Shown here piece by piece: positions 12,901 through 26,207 of a stretch of 64,000 nt of DNA (position 1 is its first letter; each line of letters begins with the position of its first letter). The notes under the pieces are model-generated. The model was not told where the DNA came from. It made no database searches and saw only the letters and a program-made list of their open reading frames with translations. Made by a program: the position numbers and the translations under genes. Origin of the DNA: Eudorina sp. 2006-703-Eu-15 (lineage: Eukaryota > Chlorophyta > Chlorophyceae > Chlamydomonadales > Volvocaceae). The stretch covers positions 1,211,146 through 1,275,145 of the forward strand of contig BDSI01000013.1 in assembly GCA_003117195.1 (NCBI GenBank), written 5' to 3'.

Positions 12901-15384
12901 GCCAATGGTCCGTTTGGCCGCCGCCTCCGATCCCCGCAGGCTGGTCTGGCCGCGCCGCTGCTGCTGGTGCTGATTCGGGTGCTGCAGGGTTTCGCGGTGG
13001 GCGGCGAGTTCACGTCCACCATGGTGTTCCTCGTGGAGCACGCGCCGCCTCACAGCAGGGGGCTGCACGGCAGCTGGGCGTTCGCCAGCGTCATGGTACG
13101 GGCCGGGGGAATGGGGCGGCGGGGGCGACGGGCCCCAGAGTGGGGCTCCAAGGGCGCAGTGACCCCGCGCTCATGAAGGGCCTGTTGGGGCGAGGGTGAT
13201 GCGAGGCGCGCCGGCGAGGGCCGTCAGGGTCGGGGCTCGAGTGGCCGCCAAAGCTTGTGGGAGCGGCCGACATGTGTCTAGAAATGAAAACCGCCCGCCC
13301 GCCCGCCCGAACCCAGGTGCAAAGGTGCCGACATGTGTGAGGCGTCCCTCTGTTAAAAGCTCTTCGAGCGCGGCGTGACCCCAAGTTGTTATTTTTGTGG
13401 GACTTCCGCGATCTCTTGCACCGTGCACCTTGGTGCCGTGGGGGCAGATGAAGCGGAACACTGGTTGCCAGTCTCAATCCGCACCGAAATGCCGTCGCCG
13501 TGGCGTGGTGCCGTGGCGTTCTCCCGCCCGCTGTCTTTCCCTCGCCTGCGTGTTGCCAGGTGGGCGTCATCGTGGGGAGCCTGGTGGCGATGGTGTTCAA
13601 CCTGGCGCTCAGCGAGCAGGCGCTCATGGCCTGGGGCTGGCGGGTGCCCTTCCTGCTCAGCATCCTGGGCAGCGGAGTGGGCGTCTACATCCGCAGGTGC
13701 GGCAGTGGCCGCTGGTTTGAGGGAATGGCCGTGTGGGGGCAACGACGCAGTGGCCCCTCTCTGGGCATCCTTTCCGATCCCCGCCTCCCTCTCTCTCTGT
13801 GTCTCTCCGTAAACCAATATGTATGTCATAATAGACTATGTTATATCAACATCGTATGTGCAGGCGGGTTGTTGGGGTAGCAGAGGAATGTCCGGTAGGG
13901 CAATGCGACTATCGCCCGCCCGCCCGGCGTTTGATGATCTGTATGCCGCGGCCCTGGCGGTTCCCACGGGGGCGGGGCTCTCCTCTGCAGGCACCTGCGC
14001 GACCCGGTGGCGGAGGAGGAGGACCTGCACCACCACGGGGGCAGCTCCCGGCGGGGGCCGCTGCGGCGCGTGGCGTGGGGCATCCTGGAGGTGGTGCTGC
14101 TGGACTTCATGAACGCGCTGGGCTTCTACCTGGTGGTCATCTTCCTGCCGCTGTACATGCAGGTGCGCCGGTGACCCGCGTGTGCCGTACCGTACAGTGC
14201 GCCGGACCATGCGGTGTCGTACCGGTCGTACCGGTGCCGTACCGGGGTGAGGTGCAAGGTGCATCACGGCATCCAACCCCGGCACAGTACTCCCCCAGCA
14301 CATCTGCGCGCGCACGGAAGCCCTCGTGTGGAACGCGGATACCCACCACCCCAAATCGTTGCGAACCTAGTTATTTTTCGCAACCAGTCCTACGCATGCA
14401 GCGCCCCTGTTTTCGCAAGAATCCATCCGAGAAAGTGCCGCAGTTCGGGGCTGCCAGAACGGTGCTGCGTACCGTATGTGCCCCGTCCGCCGTGGGCCCC
14501 CTGGCCCCGTCTCCCCCAGAATTTTGCGCACATCTCCCGGGGCGCGGCGCTGACCGTCCACACCTCCAACATGGTATTGTACCTGGGGCTCATCCCGCTG
14601 GGCGGCTGGCTTTCCGACAAGTACGGCCGCATGCGGGTCATCCTGATGCCGGCGCTGGTCATGGCCGCGGCGGCGTACCCGCTCTGGTCGCTGTTCAAGA
14701 CCGGCAACGTGGGCGCGGCGTGGTTTGCGCAGGCGGCCCTGGTGGTCCTCATGGCCACGTTCACGGGCGCGCTGCCGGCCACCTTCGTGGCGCTCTTCCC
14801 CACGGAGTACAGGTAACAAGCAGGGGAATGTCGGCGAGGTTATGAGTCGTTGGCCCCGCCAACGGCGGGGGCGTGGGCGTGGGGATGGACGCGCCCACTT
14901 AACGTGATCAGCTCATCAGCAGCCTGCATGCCGTCATGACTGGCAGCCCAGCAGAGTATCCGTGTGTTGCGATCTCTATGTGCAACCAGTCCAGCACTGC
15001 TTTGCCCCGCACTGCTGTCCTCCCTCCGCCGCACGCCAATGCGATTGGGCGCCCCATGCTTCGGCAATCGGCATTTCCGTCGGACACTGGCTTTCCGTTG
15101 CTCTCATGTTCATCTTCATCTCTTCCGCCCGGAGCCGACCCGCCCTGCGCTGTCCCCCTCTGCGTCCGTTCCCGTCCCGTCCCGCCCTCCACCCGGCCAG
15201 GTGCACGGGCCTGTCCATCGGGCACAACATCAGCATGGCGGTCTTCGGCGGCACCGCGCCCATGATGGCGACCGGGCTGCTGCAGGCCACCAAGGACATC
15301 GCGTCGCCCTCGGCGCTGCTGACCATCTCGGCGGCCCTCACGGCGGGCGGCGCGCTGCTGCTGCGGCGGTGGCGCATAAGGTAG
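9953..15384 (+). CDS. MFS transporter, metabolite:H+ symporter (ProP-like) type
   Basis: Exons 9953-10348, 11857-11940, 12274-12444, 12940-13095, 13560-13696, 13991-14162, 14520-14812 and 15201-15384 encode 530 aa. The first about 125 residues are hydrophilic and acidic and look cytosolic; the membrane part starts at ASSIVGNTLEWYDF, the hallmark of the MHS family (bacterial proline/betaine and shikimate permeases). Further marks are the loop 2-3 motif GIISDRYSRK, RVLQGFAVGGEF with EHAPPHSRG, GWRVPFLLS, and GGWLSDKYGR in the second half. The protein ends RRWRIR, shortly after the last hydrophobic stretch. Substrate cannot be read from sequence; a proton-coupled small organic solute such as proline, betaine or an organic acid is the family expectation. 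Intron 1 is long (1508 bp) and holds no coding I can support. No TGTAA signal was seen downstream. Confidence 0.9.
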
Positions 15385-17234
15385 CGGACAGCGCGTCGAG
15401 CAGCTGCGGGGTCCGGAGGACGAACATGCACGGAAGGCGCGGGTTGGCCGCATGGTTCGCGAGGTGTTCGCCGGTGTACGGACCGCGGGAAGGCGAAAGG
15501 AGCGGTAGCGAGGATGGAGCAGCACCGTTGGCTGCAGGTTGCAAAACGGGGAGCACGGGGTCCGTGCGTCGAACCGGCGTGGAACGGGCGCATGTGCTTG
15601 GAGCTGCATCGGATTATGCGGATCGGCGACCAGCTCAGTAGCGTCTGGAGGACTGGAGACGGAGGAGCTGCAGCGCGCGCAGGGTATGGGGGGCCAAGGA
15701 TGGGGTTGCACCGCAGGGACGCCGTGCAGCAGCGTCGCCCTGGGGCTGCGGCCTTGTGAGCTAGTTTTATGGACGGCACGCTCACCGTAGCCGCTGGATG
15801 GAGTGCGTGATTGTTAGGCTTATACGATCGAGTGGAGTGCGTTGGAGAGGTGGCCACCGCGCGGTGGCGCTGCGCGAGGCACTCGGCGGCCGCTCATTCG
15901 GGTGCCGGAGCGGAGGAGGCCTGCATGTCCTCCCCGAGCCGCGCCGCACACAGGAAGCAGCGCTGCTGTGGCCTGCCGCTGTGCTTGTTGGGCTTCGCGG
16001 CAGAGTCGGCACGGCGCCGCGTTGCTGCGGCTGCGCCGTCCTCGGCAGTGCGCCTGCTGGCTACAGTGTACCAGTTTTGCAGGAGGGGTTTGATAACAGC
16101 GCCCGTGATGGGCCGCCGCGTGGTGCGGCCGTGCTCGCGGACTGCGGCTGGCGGGGCATGTGAACCTACTCGTTAGATGACTACCGCGAGGATACCGTTA
16201 ATTGCAGAGGTACCGTAAGAGACCGCACTAGACCGTAGCACAGCACAGGCGCGGCTGTTAGTTAGAGTTCGCGATTCCTTGATGGACGGGAGGGCTTGAG
16301 TGGCGCTTCAGTATGTGATTATTTGGTACTCATGCGGTGCCGCAGTCGGCCGCGGGCGGGGCCAAGTTTTCCTTCAGTTTTTCGCCCGCTGTGCCATGGA
16401 TGATCCATGTCACACACTAGGTGTATGGAGGTGTGGATGCATGCGTGATACGACACAGGTCAATAACGGGGCGGTCGCGGTTAGCATACGCGCGGAGTGG
16501 GAGCGAAAGCATGGGGTTGGGTTGGTGAGTGGGTCATTTTGGGCGTCGCACAAGACACCCACCATATAATTCGTAAGGCACTGAAGTGAATTGGGTTCTG
16601 TATTACGGAGGTGGGTTGCAAGTGTTTGGATGGAGGATAGTGGGGCTGGTCGCGGAGCGACTGAATACGGTCGCGTGTCCGGGTGCGAAAAGATAACAAA
16701 AAGTTTTAAACAAGGTATACAAATGTCGCAATTTCATGCCAGTTGCTTGTCGCAGGGACAGTAATCTGTCATAACAGAATCTTAGTGATGATTGGTTGGC
16801 AGTTAACTCGGCAGAAATGACGATGGTCCATTTCGTGGTATTTCGTCTGCCCAGGCACCCCCAAACTTCTAAGGACCTTTCTAAGGCGTTATACACAAGA
16901 AGCTTGGAGCTAAGCCTAAGTGACACCATGCGGTGTACGATGAGGAAGAGCAGCTAACGGTATTTTCTATAACTTCAATTTAAAGTAAAGCGTTGTGACT
17001 TGAAATATTGCAAGCGATTGCATAAGGTTTTTCTTCGCCTGGGACCTTGACAAAACCTTTTGCAAGACGGGAGCTTTGGCCTATTTCGCGAACGCCATTT
17101 CACAGTGGAACCAAATAATAGGAAAGACTGGTATGTGAAAGAATATTGATTTCGGGAGCTTTCGCCGCCGGTCAGCCGCCATGCTCTCACAGAATGCGTT
17201 CTTTCGCAGTAAGCCTGGGATTCTTTGACCTGTG
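15385..17234. other. Intergenic, transporter 3' flank and NOP2 promoter
   Basis: No supported gene. From about 16600 to 17230 the composition becomes distinctly AT-richer, as expected for a promoter or 5' UTR. A 108-codon minus-strand frame (16603-16929) lies in the AT-rich part but has no recognisable motif and no linked exons. Confidence 0.5.
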
Positions 17235-20200
17235 ATGGCCAAAACTCAAGTAAGGGCATTGCGGCTGCGGCATACACTCAACTTTGGCTGTAAGTGAACA
17301 CCTTTCCAAGTCCCAACCCTCGCCTTTCGACGACCCGCACAGGCGGCTAACCGAGTCGGCGGGAAAGCCCCTCCAGCTGCCAAAAAGGGTCTGCAACGCG
17401 ATAAAGGATTTTCAGATGAAAACGCGAAATGGCTCAAGCTGAAACGGAAGCAGCCGGAGCCAGAGCCGGAGGAGGACGAGGACGAGGAGCTTGACAGCGC
17501 TGGTAGGGTTCCCCCATGAGGATGTGTCGACAGGCCGGAGTAAAGATCTGCCTACCGCCGCGTTGCGGCCCTGTCGGCGTCTCCCGGTGCCGTGCCTCTC
17601 GCTTGGGGGCCGCGTCGTGCCCCGTGTTGGTTTGGGCAACGCGCTCAGGGCCGCCGAGCGGCGCGCCGCGTTTGGTAGCCCAAGACGTCTGGGGCATGTA
17701 CTCGGTCTGTGAGGGGGACGTAGCGTGTATGCGTGTGTATGTCCGTGACTCCCCGCGTTTTGTCCGCACTGTACGGCTGTGGCCCCATCCGCACCTGCCC
17801 CGCACCTACAATGCATGCCGATGGGATCCCCCTCCCCCTCGATACGCAAAACGCAATGCCGAACACACCCAACACCCCCAGATGAGGAAGACCTGGGCAT
17901 TATGGACGACGAGTTCGGCGGCGGCGGCAGCAGCGCTGATGGCGAGGACGGTGAGGAGGGGACAGGCGGTGAGGGGGTTCACCACGGACGAAGGCGCTCG
18001 CGCCGCCCTTCCGACCCGCGTGCTGTAGGGTCGGCCGGGAGTGAGATGGCAGCTGTGGCTCTTCCAGCCGCCTGGCCCCGGCCGCACCCGCCGTGGCCAT
18101 GCGTGGGCTACGTTGAGGGGAAGAGGGGGCAGAGCGGTGAATCAGGGGCACTGGGCCATTGCCGCACCCACCTGGGCCGAGGCCGCGGTTGCGCCTTTCT
18201 TCGAGTCCTATACGGCAAACCCACAAGGTCCGTCGGCACTGGCAGGGAGCAGCGGCGTCTGGCGCCGGTGACGGCGGCGAGCTGACCTTATGCTGCAGCA
18301 TTACCACGTCTTGGCGACAGAGGGGGAAGTCTAAGGGCGGTGGTCGCTGACGCGGCCGGTTTCCTGCAGCGTAGAGAGCCCCTGCAGCCTGAACCCGAGG
18401 GCGACAGGGCGCGAACATACCCTTTCCGCCCTGTCGGAGTGCGCACAGCGGCGCGAACGTGATGAGCGCTGAGTGATGTGTCAAAAGTTGCGCAGCGGCG
18501 GGCGGGACGCTGACCGGTCAGTGGTCTTTGCAGGATTGCATGTGTGAACTCATTACAGAAGAAAGCGGAGCCCGCCGAATGCGAATGAGGAGGAAGCTCC
18601 TCCCGACCGCAGCCGCAGCTGCGATCTCCACACCCGATCGGGCTCCGCCCACCGCATCTGTCCGTGTCAGCCATCCATCCTGCCGCCACCTCGATCAACC
18701 GCCGCCTTCACGCCTACAGGTGGCGATGACGATGACGAGGAGGAGGGCGAGGATGGAGAGGACGACGACGATGACCCGCTGCAAGGGAAAGAGTTTGTGG
18801 ACAGCGAGGATGAAGATGAGGAGGGCGAGGATGCGGATGAAGGCAAGTGGGGCGTGTGTTGAGAGTCCTGGGTTGGCTAGGAATTCGCCACGGATTTTCC
18901 AACCTGGCAATCGGGGGGAGGATTTGCCGCTCTGCTCTGGAGGCCCTTGCCTTCTACCTCGGCACATGGGAAGGTCCGCGGGTCGGCCCACCGCCACCCG
19001 CCGTCTGCCTGTCTGGGGAAGGAGGGATTGTGGGAATGTGGGGAAGTCTTGCGTTGCGTCGTGGCATGTCGCGGTGTGTGTGGCGGTAATGGCAGGTTGG
19101 GGCGGGGCGACTGGGAGTCCCCGGTTCCCTCGTGGAGCCGTAGAGCTGCAACTGAGCCGTACTCGTAAACCGCTGATAAGGCTTTGGACCCACCTGAAGG
19201 GGCGGAACCCACCCGACATCGGGGCGGGACCACGGCTGTCCTTTCGCGTGCGTTGGCTATCGCCACCCAACGTGTGCGCCTCTCTGCTTCCTGACTGTCG
19301 CGCGCCCTCCCTTACTATCGTTGTCACCACCACCACCACCTCCACCACCACCACCACCGCCGCCACCACCACCGCCGCGACCTCCACTGCCTGCGCTCAG
19401 CAGAGGACGGCCCCGCACCCGCACCCGCACGCGGCCGGGGCGGCAAGGAGCCGGGGAAGCTGGGGGGCCTGCTGGACGGCTCAGATGACGAGGATGAGAT
19501 GGATGGGGAAGACGGGGAGGGGGATGAGGACGAGGAGAACGACGAGGAGGGCGAGGAGGGGGATGAAGATGAGGATGAGGATGAGGATGAAGATGAGATG
19601 ACGGAGGCTGAGAAGCAGTCCCTGGCTCTGGACAAGTTCAGGTGGGTCGTGGGAGCAGGGCGGGGGCGGCACCCCAAGGGAATATCGTACGTCGGTAGTG
19701 TCCGCGGAGGTGCGGGGTGGCTCACACGACGAACCAGCGAGATGGGCGGATGGGGTTTCGAGGGGCTGGGTTGGGGTGTTTCAATAGGCTAGGCCTAATC
19801 GCCGGATTGTATACCGGTAGGGGGGTTATCGATGCGGTCTGTGGCCCCCGCCGGGCCTGCAGTTTGAATATGTCTACCAATGTCCTGTACCCTCCTGGAA
19901 AGTGCTTCCCCGCCGGGCCGGTTCGGGGCGGGGGGTGGTGGGCGCGCAGGCGCAAGCAGGCGGCGCTGGCGGCCCGGGAGGCACGCGACATGGCGGAGGA
20001 GGGCGGCGACGACGACCTGGACACCAACGTGGAGGAGGGGGCCATCTTCACACTGCCCAGTGGACAGCAGGTGGGGTGGGGTGGGGTGGGGCCGCACGTG
20101 GCCGCAGCGGGCTGACGGCGGGCCGGCTGACTCCGGTGTCTGGGAAGGGAGGTGGAGGTGTTGGGCCACCCCTGGGCCATGCCGCGGATCCATGGAAGGC

Positions 20201-23200
20201 AGGGGACAAACAGCTTAGCCACCTGCCTTGCTCGCGGTGGGACGGGAACGGACTGGGAAGAGAGAGGGGAAGGGCGCGATCATACCTGATGCCTCCACAC
20301 CGCACCGCACCGCACCTCACCGTCCTCCCTCCTCCGCCTTGTGCTGGTACGGCATCGTACCGCTTGCGGATCAGAACGGATCAAACCTGAGGCTCACGAC
20401 TTGGGCCTCGCTCCCCTGGGGTGTGGTGGGGTGCGGTGTGGTGGGGTGCGGTGGGGTTAAAAAGAAACAACCCAGACACACCCAACCCGGGTTTATTTCT
20501 TTTTCAATTTAACACCCAGCCCGTCGACAGATACTTACCAACGATAATTACCGGGTGGTGTGCGGTGGGCAGGTGGAGGCGGAGAAGCTGGCGCCGCCGG
20601 ACTTGGCGCTGGTGGCCCGCCGCATGAAGGCCACGGTGAAGGTGCTGGAGAGCTTCTCGGAGCGCCGTGAGCCGGGCCGCAGCCGGTCGGACTACCTGTC
20701 GCAGCTGAAGCGGGACCTGGCCACCTACTACGGCTACAACGACTTTATGATCGACACGTACCTCAACATGTTCAGGTGGGGTACCTATGCACAGGGCGGT
20801 ACCGCTGGGGTGCGGGGGTGGCTGATGTCGGCGAGGGTGAGCTGCCGCTGCCGCTGCTGCTGAAGATGATGATGGGTGTGGGAGGGCACGGACTGTGTTA
20901 GGAGGGCAGTAGAGTCAGTGCTAGGGAAGAGTAGTCTGTGTGAAAGCGGCTGTCCAGCAAGATTTTTCACGTGCGTTCACCCCTGTTGTCAGTCACCGTC
21001 GTTGGCCGCGTTGGTTTACACGTTTGCCGTCGATTTCCTCGTCCGTCGTCCCTTCTCTCCGACTGTCCCCCATCCAACTATCGATTGCCGTACACATCGC
21101 CGTACCTCTTCCCTGGCCTCCCCTCCCGTCGCTCCCCCCCCCCGCACCGGCGCGGACAACCCGACCCGACCCGCAGCGTGGCCGAGGCTCTGGAGCTGAT
21201 GGAGGCCAACGAGGTGCCCCGCCCCATCACACTGCGCACCAACACGCTCAAGACGCGGCGGCGCGAGCTGGCAGCGGCGCTCATCCAGCGGGGCGTGTCC
21301 CTGGACCCCATAGGGCCCTGGTCCAAGGTGGGCCTGGTGGTGTACGACAGCAAGGTGCCCATCGGCGCCACCCCGGAGTACATGGCGGGGCACTACATGC
21401 TGCAGGTAGGTGGGCGGGTGGGTGGGTGGGTGGGTGGTGGGTATGGGTGGGTATGGGTACTCAGCTTGTTGGCTGAGTAGCTGGATGATGGGGGGAAGGC
21501 GCGAGGATAATTAGACGGGCGGGCCGGGCACCCTGGACGGCCAGCCACCGGGCCTTGTTGTGGGCCCTGGACTGCCAGCCGTATGGATGGGGTGGCGGAT
21601 GGACGCGCAGCGACCGGCGGAAAGGGGCCCACAGGGTGCGGAGGGAGGATGACCTCACCGTAATCGGGTACCCAGGGTAGTCGGGATGGGACCCGAATGC
21701 ATGAGGGGGCATGACGGCAACGGCAGCAGGCAGGTCCAGTTCTGGGTCGATCCCTCACCGGCCGGCGAGACACATTAACTCCTCGAGATCACCCAGGCCG
21801 ACACCGCGGCGCCCGCTCAGCATGGTGGTTAGGGGAGGACCAGACGGCTTCGGAGCTCCACCTCTGCGGGGGCTGGCGCAGCGGGGGCCTGTATGTCGAC
21901 TACCTCACGTACCGCGGTACGCGGTCTCAGGCTCAGCGCAGCCCCACACTTCACCCTCGGGTTCGCGCGTCCCGCCACTGCCCCCTTGCGCCTCCTGTCT
22001 CGACAACATCCCCCCACCCACCGGCTCCCCTCCCCCCCTTCCCTCCACGTCCGTCCGTCCGCGCCGCCCGCCCGCCCGCCATCGCAGGGCGCCTCCTCCT
22101 TCATGCCCGTCATGGCCCTCGCCCCCCAGCCCGATGAGACGATCGTCGACATGGCGGCGGCCCCCGGCGGCAAGACCACCTACATCGCGGCGCTGATGCG
22201 CAACACCGGCACCATCTTCGCCAACGAGATCTCCAAGGACCGCCTCAAGTCCATCACCGGCAACCTGACGCGCCTGGGCGTCACCAACACCATCGTCTGC
22301 AACTACGACGGCTGCGACCTGCCCGGGGTCATCGGGCAGCGCGCCGTGGACCGGGTGCTGCTGGACGCGCCCTGCTCCGGAACCGGGGTGGTGTCCAAGG
22401 ACCCGTCGGTCAAGGTGGGGCGGCAGAGGCGCTACCGGTATTTGGGGGATCCGCTGGGGGTGCCGTTCGGGGTCATGAGGTCGCACAACTCTTTGTCTAG
22501 GGAGTGGGCGCGGCGCGTGCGCACGTCGGCTGCTTGCGGAAGGTGCCTAGGTGGCCACTCCTTCACCAAAGAAGCTCCGGGGAATTACGGTACACTGGCC
22601 CTGCATTCCACAACGCACGCCCACCTACCCACCCAATGCATTCCGCGCCCGGACCCGGGACCCCCTCGTCCTGGGCTTGTTGGTCACTCCAGCACCCTTC
22701 CTCCCCTCCTCCCCTAAATATGTCTACCAATTTCCTGTACCCCGCCTCCCCTCCTCCCCCCTGAGTTATGCTGGGTGTGCCCGGGTTCGTTCTTCTAGGG
22801 TTTATTCTTTTGTCAATTTATCCCCCGTGCTACGGGGGGCCTCTCTGGCCGGCGGTCCTCCGCAGACGTCCAAGTCGCAGCAGGACATCTGGCGGTGCGG
22901 CCACCTGCAGAAGAAGCTGTTGCTGGCGGCTATCGATATGGTGGATGCCAACAGCCCCACCGGGGGGTACATCGTGTACTCGACCTGCTCCGTGTGCGTG
23001 GAGGAGGACGAGGTGATCGTCAACTACGCGCTGCGCAAGCGGAACGTCAAGGTGCGCTGAGTGACCCGCGGGTCGCTGGGTCGGTGCGTTGGCGGGTGGA
23101 GGTGTTGAGTGAGGGGGATGCGCCGAGGAACCCGCTCGTTCAGCCTCGGTAGACAGCGACGGGTCTATGTATGCGGCGGCTGTTGGGGGGAATTGTGACT

Positions 23201-25744
23201 GTGTGCTGGTATGGCATGCCGTTGGTTGGTCGACGGAGAGGGGCTGCGGGGCCTCTGCGGCGGGCTCCGGCGGAGTGTGTCTGGGGTTGAGGGGGAACGT
23301 CGCTGGCCACGCCACCGGCGGCTCTGCGTGTGGCATTCCGGTGAGTTGTCTGATCCGTCGCGCGAGACCCGGCGGCAACTCTGCATCGCAGCCATGTTTA
23401 CTTTTCTGCACGTGGCATGCGAGCCGCAATCGCTTGGCGCTACCCCGCCGGGCCCCACCCAGCCTGACATCCATCTCCTGATTACCCTCTCTGCATCGCG
23501 GGTACGCATCTACGCAACGTACTGTACGAACACTGCCGCAAGCCCACCCCCAACCGGCGACGGCCCTCCCTAGACTCCACTCCACTCCACCTCACTCCAC
23601 TGCAGGTGGTCCCCACCGGTCTGGACTTCGGCAGGGAGGGCTTCATCCGCTACCGCGACTTCCGGTTCCACCCCTCGCTTAAACACGCGCGGCGCTTCTA
23701 CCCTCACGCGCACAACCTGGACGGTGAGATTCGCGGCCGCTGCGGCTCCCGCTGCCATCGCGGCTGCCGGGGCCCCTGCGGCGCAGGTTGACGTTGCAGG
23801 TTGGGATCCCAGGCGGATGCACCTGAAGCACACGAGGAGTCCGTATATTTCCAGTTTGATTTTTGACAGCACACGACGCGTCCGCATATTTTCCAATTTG
23901 ATGTTTGCCAGCCATGTGCGCCCATTCGTCATCTGTTGGGAATCCGCCGCGCATTGCACTGAGCCGCCCGTCCGCCTACAAACACCTGGCCGATACCCCG
24001 CTCCAGGTTTCTTCGTGTGCAAGCTCAAGAAGCTGTCCAATGAGCCCAAGAAGGCCGCCGAGGAGGGAGAGGACGACGACGAGGAGGAGGCGGCGGCGGA
24101 GGAGGAGGCAGCGGGCGGCGACGAGCCGGAGGCGGCTGGCGGCAAGAAGGCTGGCAAAGCGAATGGCGGCCCGCAGGGGCCCAAGCCGGTGGTCATTCCC
24201 GTCAGCCGACCAAAGGTAAATTGATACACCCCAAGTATGACGGAACGAGTGGCCTCATGCCGCTATCACGGGACGGGATTGCGGCAGCGTCTGCATTTGC
24301 ATTGTTCCGATGCACAGCACCAACAGAGGGGCCAACGGCCGGGCGACACAAATCATGTTTCGGCCCCGCCGGGTGCAAACCCACCGCCCTTGTGAGCGCT
24401 CCTGTGGTGGTGTACGGCACGTTTGCAACCGTGTCGTACCCTGCTCCCTTGTGCTGCATGCCGTCGAGATCACGCCATGCATCCCGCCACCATCTCCCAT
24501 GCCTCGCACCACCTGCCATACCCTCCACCACTTGCCATGCCCCTTACCACCTGCCGTACTCGCCACCACTTGCCATGTCCGCCACCACCTGCCGTACCCG
24601 CCATCACATCCCGCAGTCGCACCCCAAGGGCGCGCAGCGGGTGCCCCCCAAGAAGGTGCTGGAGGAGCAGCCCGACCCGGATGACCCGGAAGTGGCGGCG
24701 AACCTGGCAGTGCTCAAGGCAGCGTTAGAGAACAAGAAGGGGAAGGGCAACAAGGGAAAGAAAGCGGCTGGGGCTGAGGCAGAAGCAGATGAGGAAGGCG
24801 ACGAGGGCAAGGGGAGAAAGCCTGGCAAGAAGAAGGCCAGGCCGGGGGATGACGGGGGCGAGGACGCGGATGTGGAGAAGGAGGAGCGCGCGGCGGCGGG
24901 CAAGCGTGCAGGTCCCAGTGGCCGCAGTGCGGCCGCCGGCAGCAATGGCGCCGCGGCTGCCGCGCCGGGCGGTGGCAAGGGACAGAAGAAGGCGGCCGCG
25001 GGCGCCGATGGTGGGGCCAAGCAGGAGGAGCAGCAGCCGAAGAAGAAGTCCAAGCTGTACCAGCAGGCCATGCAGGTGGGTGCCTGATCCGGTACGGCGA
25101 TGTCGCTGCCGGCATTGGCCCGATCGCCGCGGCGGACGCGGAAAACTGTCTGGGAGGAGGGGTGGAAGTGGGGGACGCCGCACGCGTAGGCTGCTGGCTG
25201 GGGATCAGGGCTATCGGGCTCTGTGGTCTACCCTAGAGCTTCCTCTGATCCTAGAACTCCGCGGCGTCCATCCCTGGACTTCTCTGTCTGGGTCCGTGGA
25301 CCTGAGTGAGACGGTGGCCGTCAACTGGCACATCACCAAATCACCCCACCTGCCTGACCGGGTGCGCAGGAGCTGCAAGAGGAGAAGCAGCGAGCCAAGG
25401 CGGGGCAGCCGGGTGCACCCGTGCAGGGCGGCGGTAAAGCCGACGACAGGAAACAAACCGCGGACGGCGGAGGGAAGAAGCCGAGCGGCGGGAAGGCGGC
25501 TGCGGCGGCGAACGGCTCGGCGCAGGAACAGCGGGGCGGCAAGGCGGTGGAGGCCCAGCAGGCTGACGCCAAGGTCAAGGGTCAGGTGCAGGGCGGTAAG
25601 GCGACAGGGCCGCAGCAGAAGCAACCCAAGCAGCCAGCGGCCAAGTCGGGTGAAGCAAAGCCCAAGGGGCGAAGCCCGTCAGGCGGCGCGAAGCCAGGGA
25701 ACGGGCAGGCTCGCGGCCCTGCGTCGAAGAAGCAGAAGAAGTGA
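17235..25744 (+). CDS. NOP2: 25S/28S rRNA (cytosine-C5) methyltransferase NOP2/NSUN1
   Basis: Fourteen exons: 17235-17249, 17343-17502, 17882-17950, 18720-18842, 19401-19641, 19950-20070, 20573-20775, 21177-21405, 22088-22414, 22866-23051, 23606-23723, 24007-24215, 24617-25075 and 25370-25744, total 944 aa. NOP2 is a nucleolar enzyme that methylates a cytosine of large-subunit rRNA using S-adenosylmethionine and is needed for 60S assembly. Seen here: a very acidic Asp/Glu tract (about 45-190), the NOP2 block [32 protein letters not shown], the SAM motif [10 protein letters not shown] (about 408-417), DAPCSGTG with Cys about 483, and STCS with the catalytic Cys about 537, then RRFYPHAHN. After the enzyme core comes a tail of about 330 residues rich in Lys, Ala, Gly and Gln, ending KKQKK. 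The intron after 18842 has a GC donor. Exon 5 could begin at 19404 instead. Confidence 0.95.
19325..19379. repeat. Trinucleotide (CAC/CGC) microsatellite in intron 4
   Basis: An almost uninterrupted run of CAC/CTC/CGC triplets about 55 bp long lies just before NOP2 exon 5. It also serves as the pyrimidine-rich tract before the acceptor. Confidence 0.85.
21406..21460. repeat. GGGT-rich simple repeat in intron 8
   Basis: Repeated GGTGGGTGGG and GGTATGGGTGG units directly after the NOP2 exon 8 donor. The G-run spacing would allow a G-quadruplex on the transcript strand; this is an inference from sequence only. Confidence 0.75.
24476..24606. repeat. Imperfect minisatellite, about 20-bp unit, intron 12
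   Basis: About five or six degenerate copies of a unit resembling ccaccacYtgccRtRcccg run up to the acceptor of NOP2 exon 13. Confidence 0.75.
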
Positions 25745-25776
25745 GGTCCTTGGGCGGGTGTCGGGCTGCGCTCTTG

Positions 25777-25781
25777 TGTAA
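25777..25781 (+). terminator. TGTAA polyadenylation signal, proximal
   Basis: TGTAA 33 nt beyond the NOP2 stop codon. This would make an unusually short 3' UTR; the copy at 26131 is the better placed alternative. Confidence 0.35.
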
Positions 25782-26130
25782 CTAGGTACCAGTCGTGGTC
25801 TCCATGCGGCGACAGGAAACGCAAGGCATGGGGTTGCACTGATGGGGGATGCGGAGATATGCGTGGCGCGCTTAGATGTGGTGTGCTATACGTGTGGAGG
25901 GAAATACGGCAACACCCCTCAATTCAGATGCTTGCACCTGGCTTTGCCTGGGTAATATGCAATTGGTACCTTACCAGTTGCCCTTAAGGGGGCCCCTGCC
26001 TAGGGCTTGCCCGGCTCCGACATTGGTGTCAGCCGGCAATCAAGGGAGCTTCACGGACCAGTGAGCCGCTCGCATGATGTCGGCAGGCGCAGAGCGCTCG
26101 TCCACTGACGTCAGTGCCAGGGTTAACATG

Positions 26131-26135
26131 TGTAA
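26131..26135 (+). terminator. TGTAA polyadenylation signal of NOP2
   Basis: TGTAA about 390 nt beyond the NOP2 stop, a more usual 3' UTR length for volvocine genes than the proximal copy. Confidence 0.5.
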
Positions 26136-26207
26136 GCTCAGGTCCCTGGTATTGCTGCCTCTCAACGTTCGCACTCGGCAACAATAGCTGACAGGCTGAA
26201 CCAGAGC

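Noticed and set aside
14908..15857. Minus-strand frames of 267 and 293 codons
   Set aside because: Antisense to the last transporter exon and its flank; no motifs.
16603..16929. 108-codon AT-rich minus-strand frame in front of NOP2
   Set aside because: No homology recognised, no partner exons, and located in a probable promoter.
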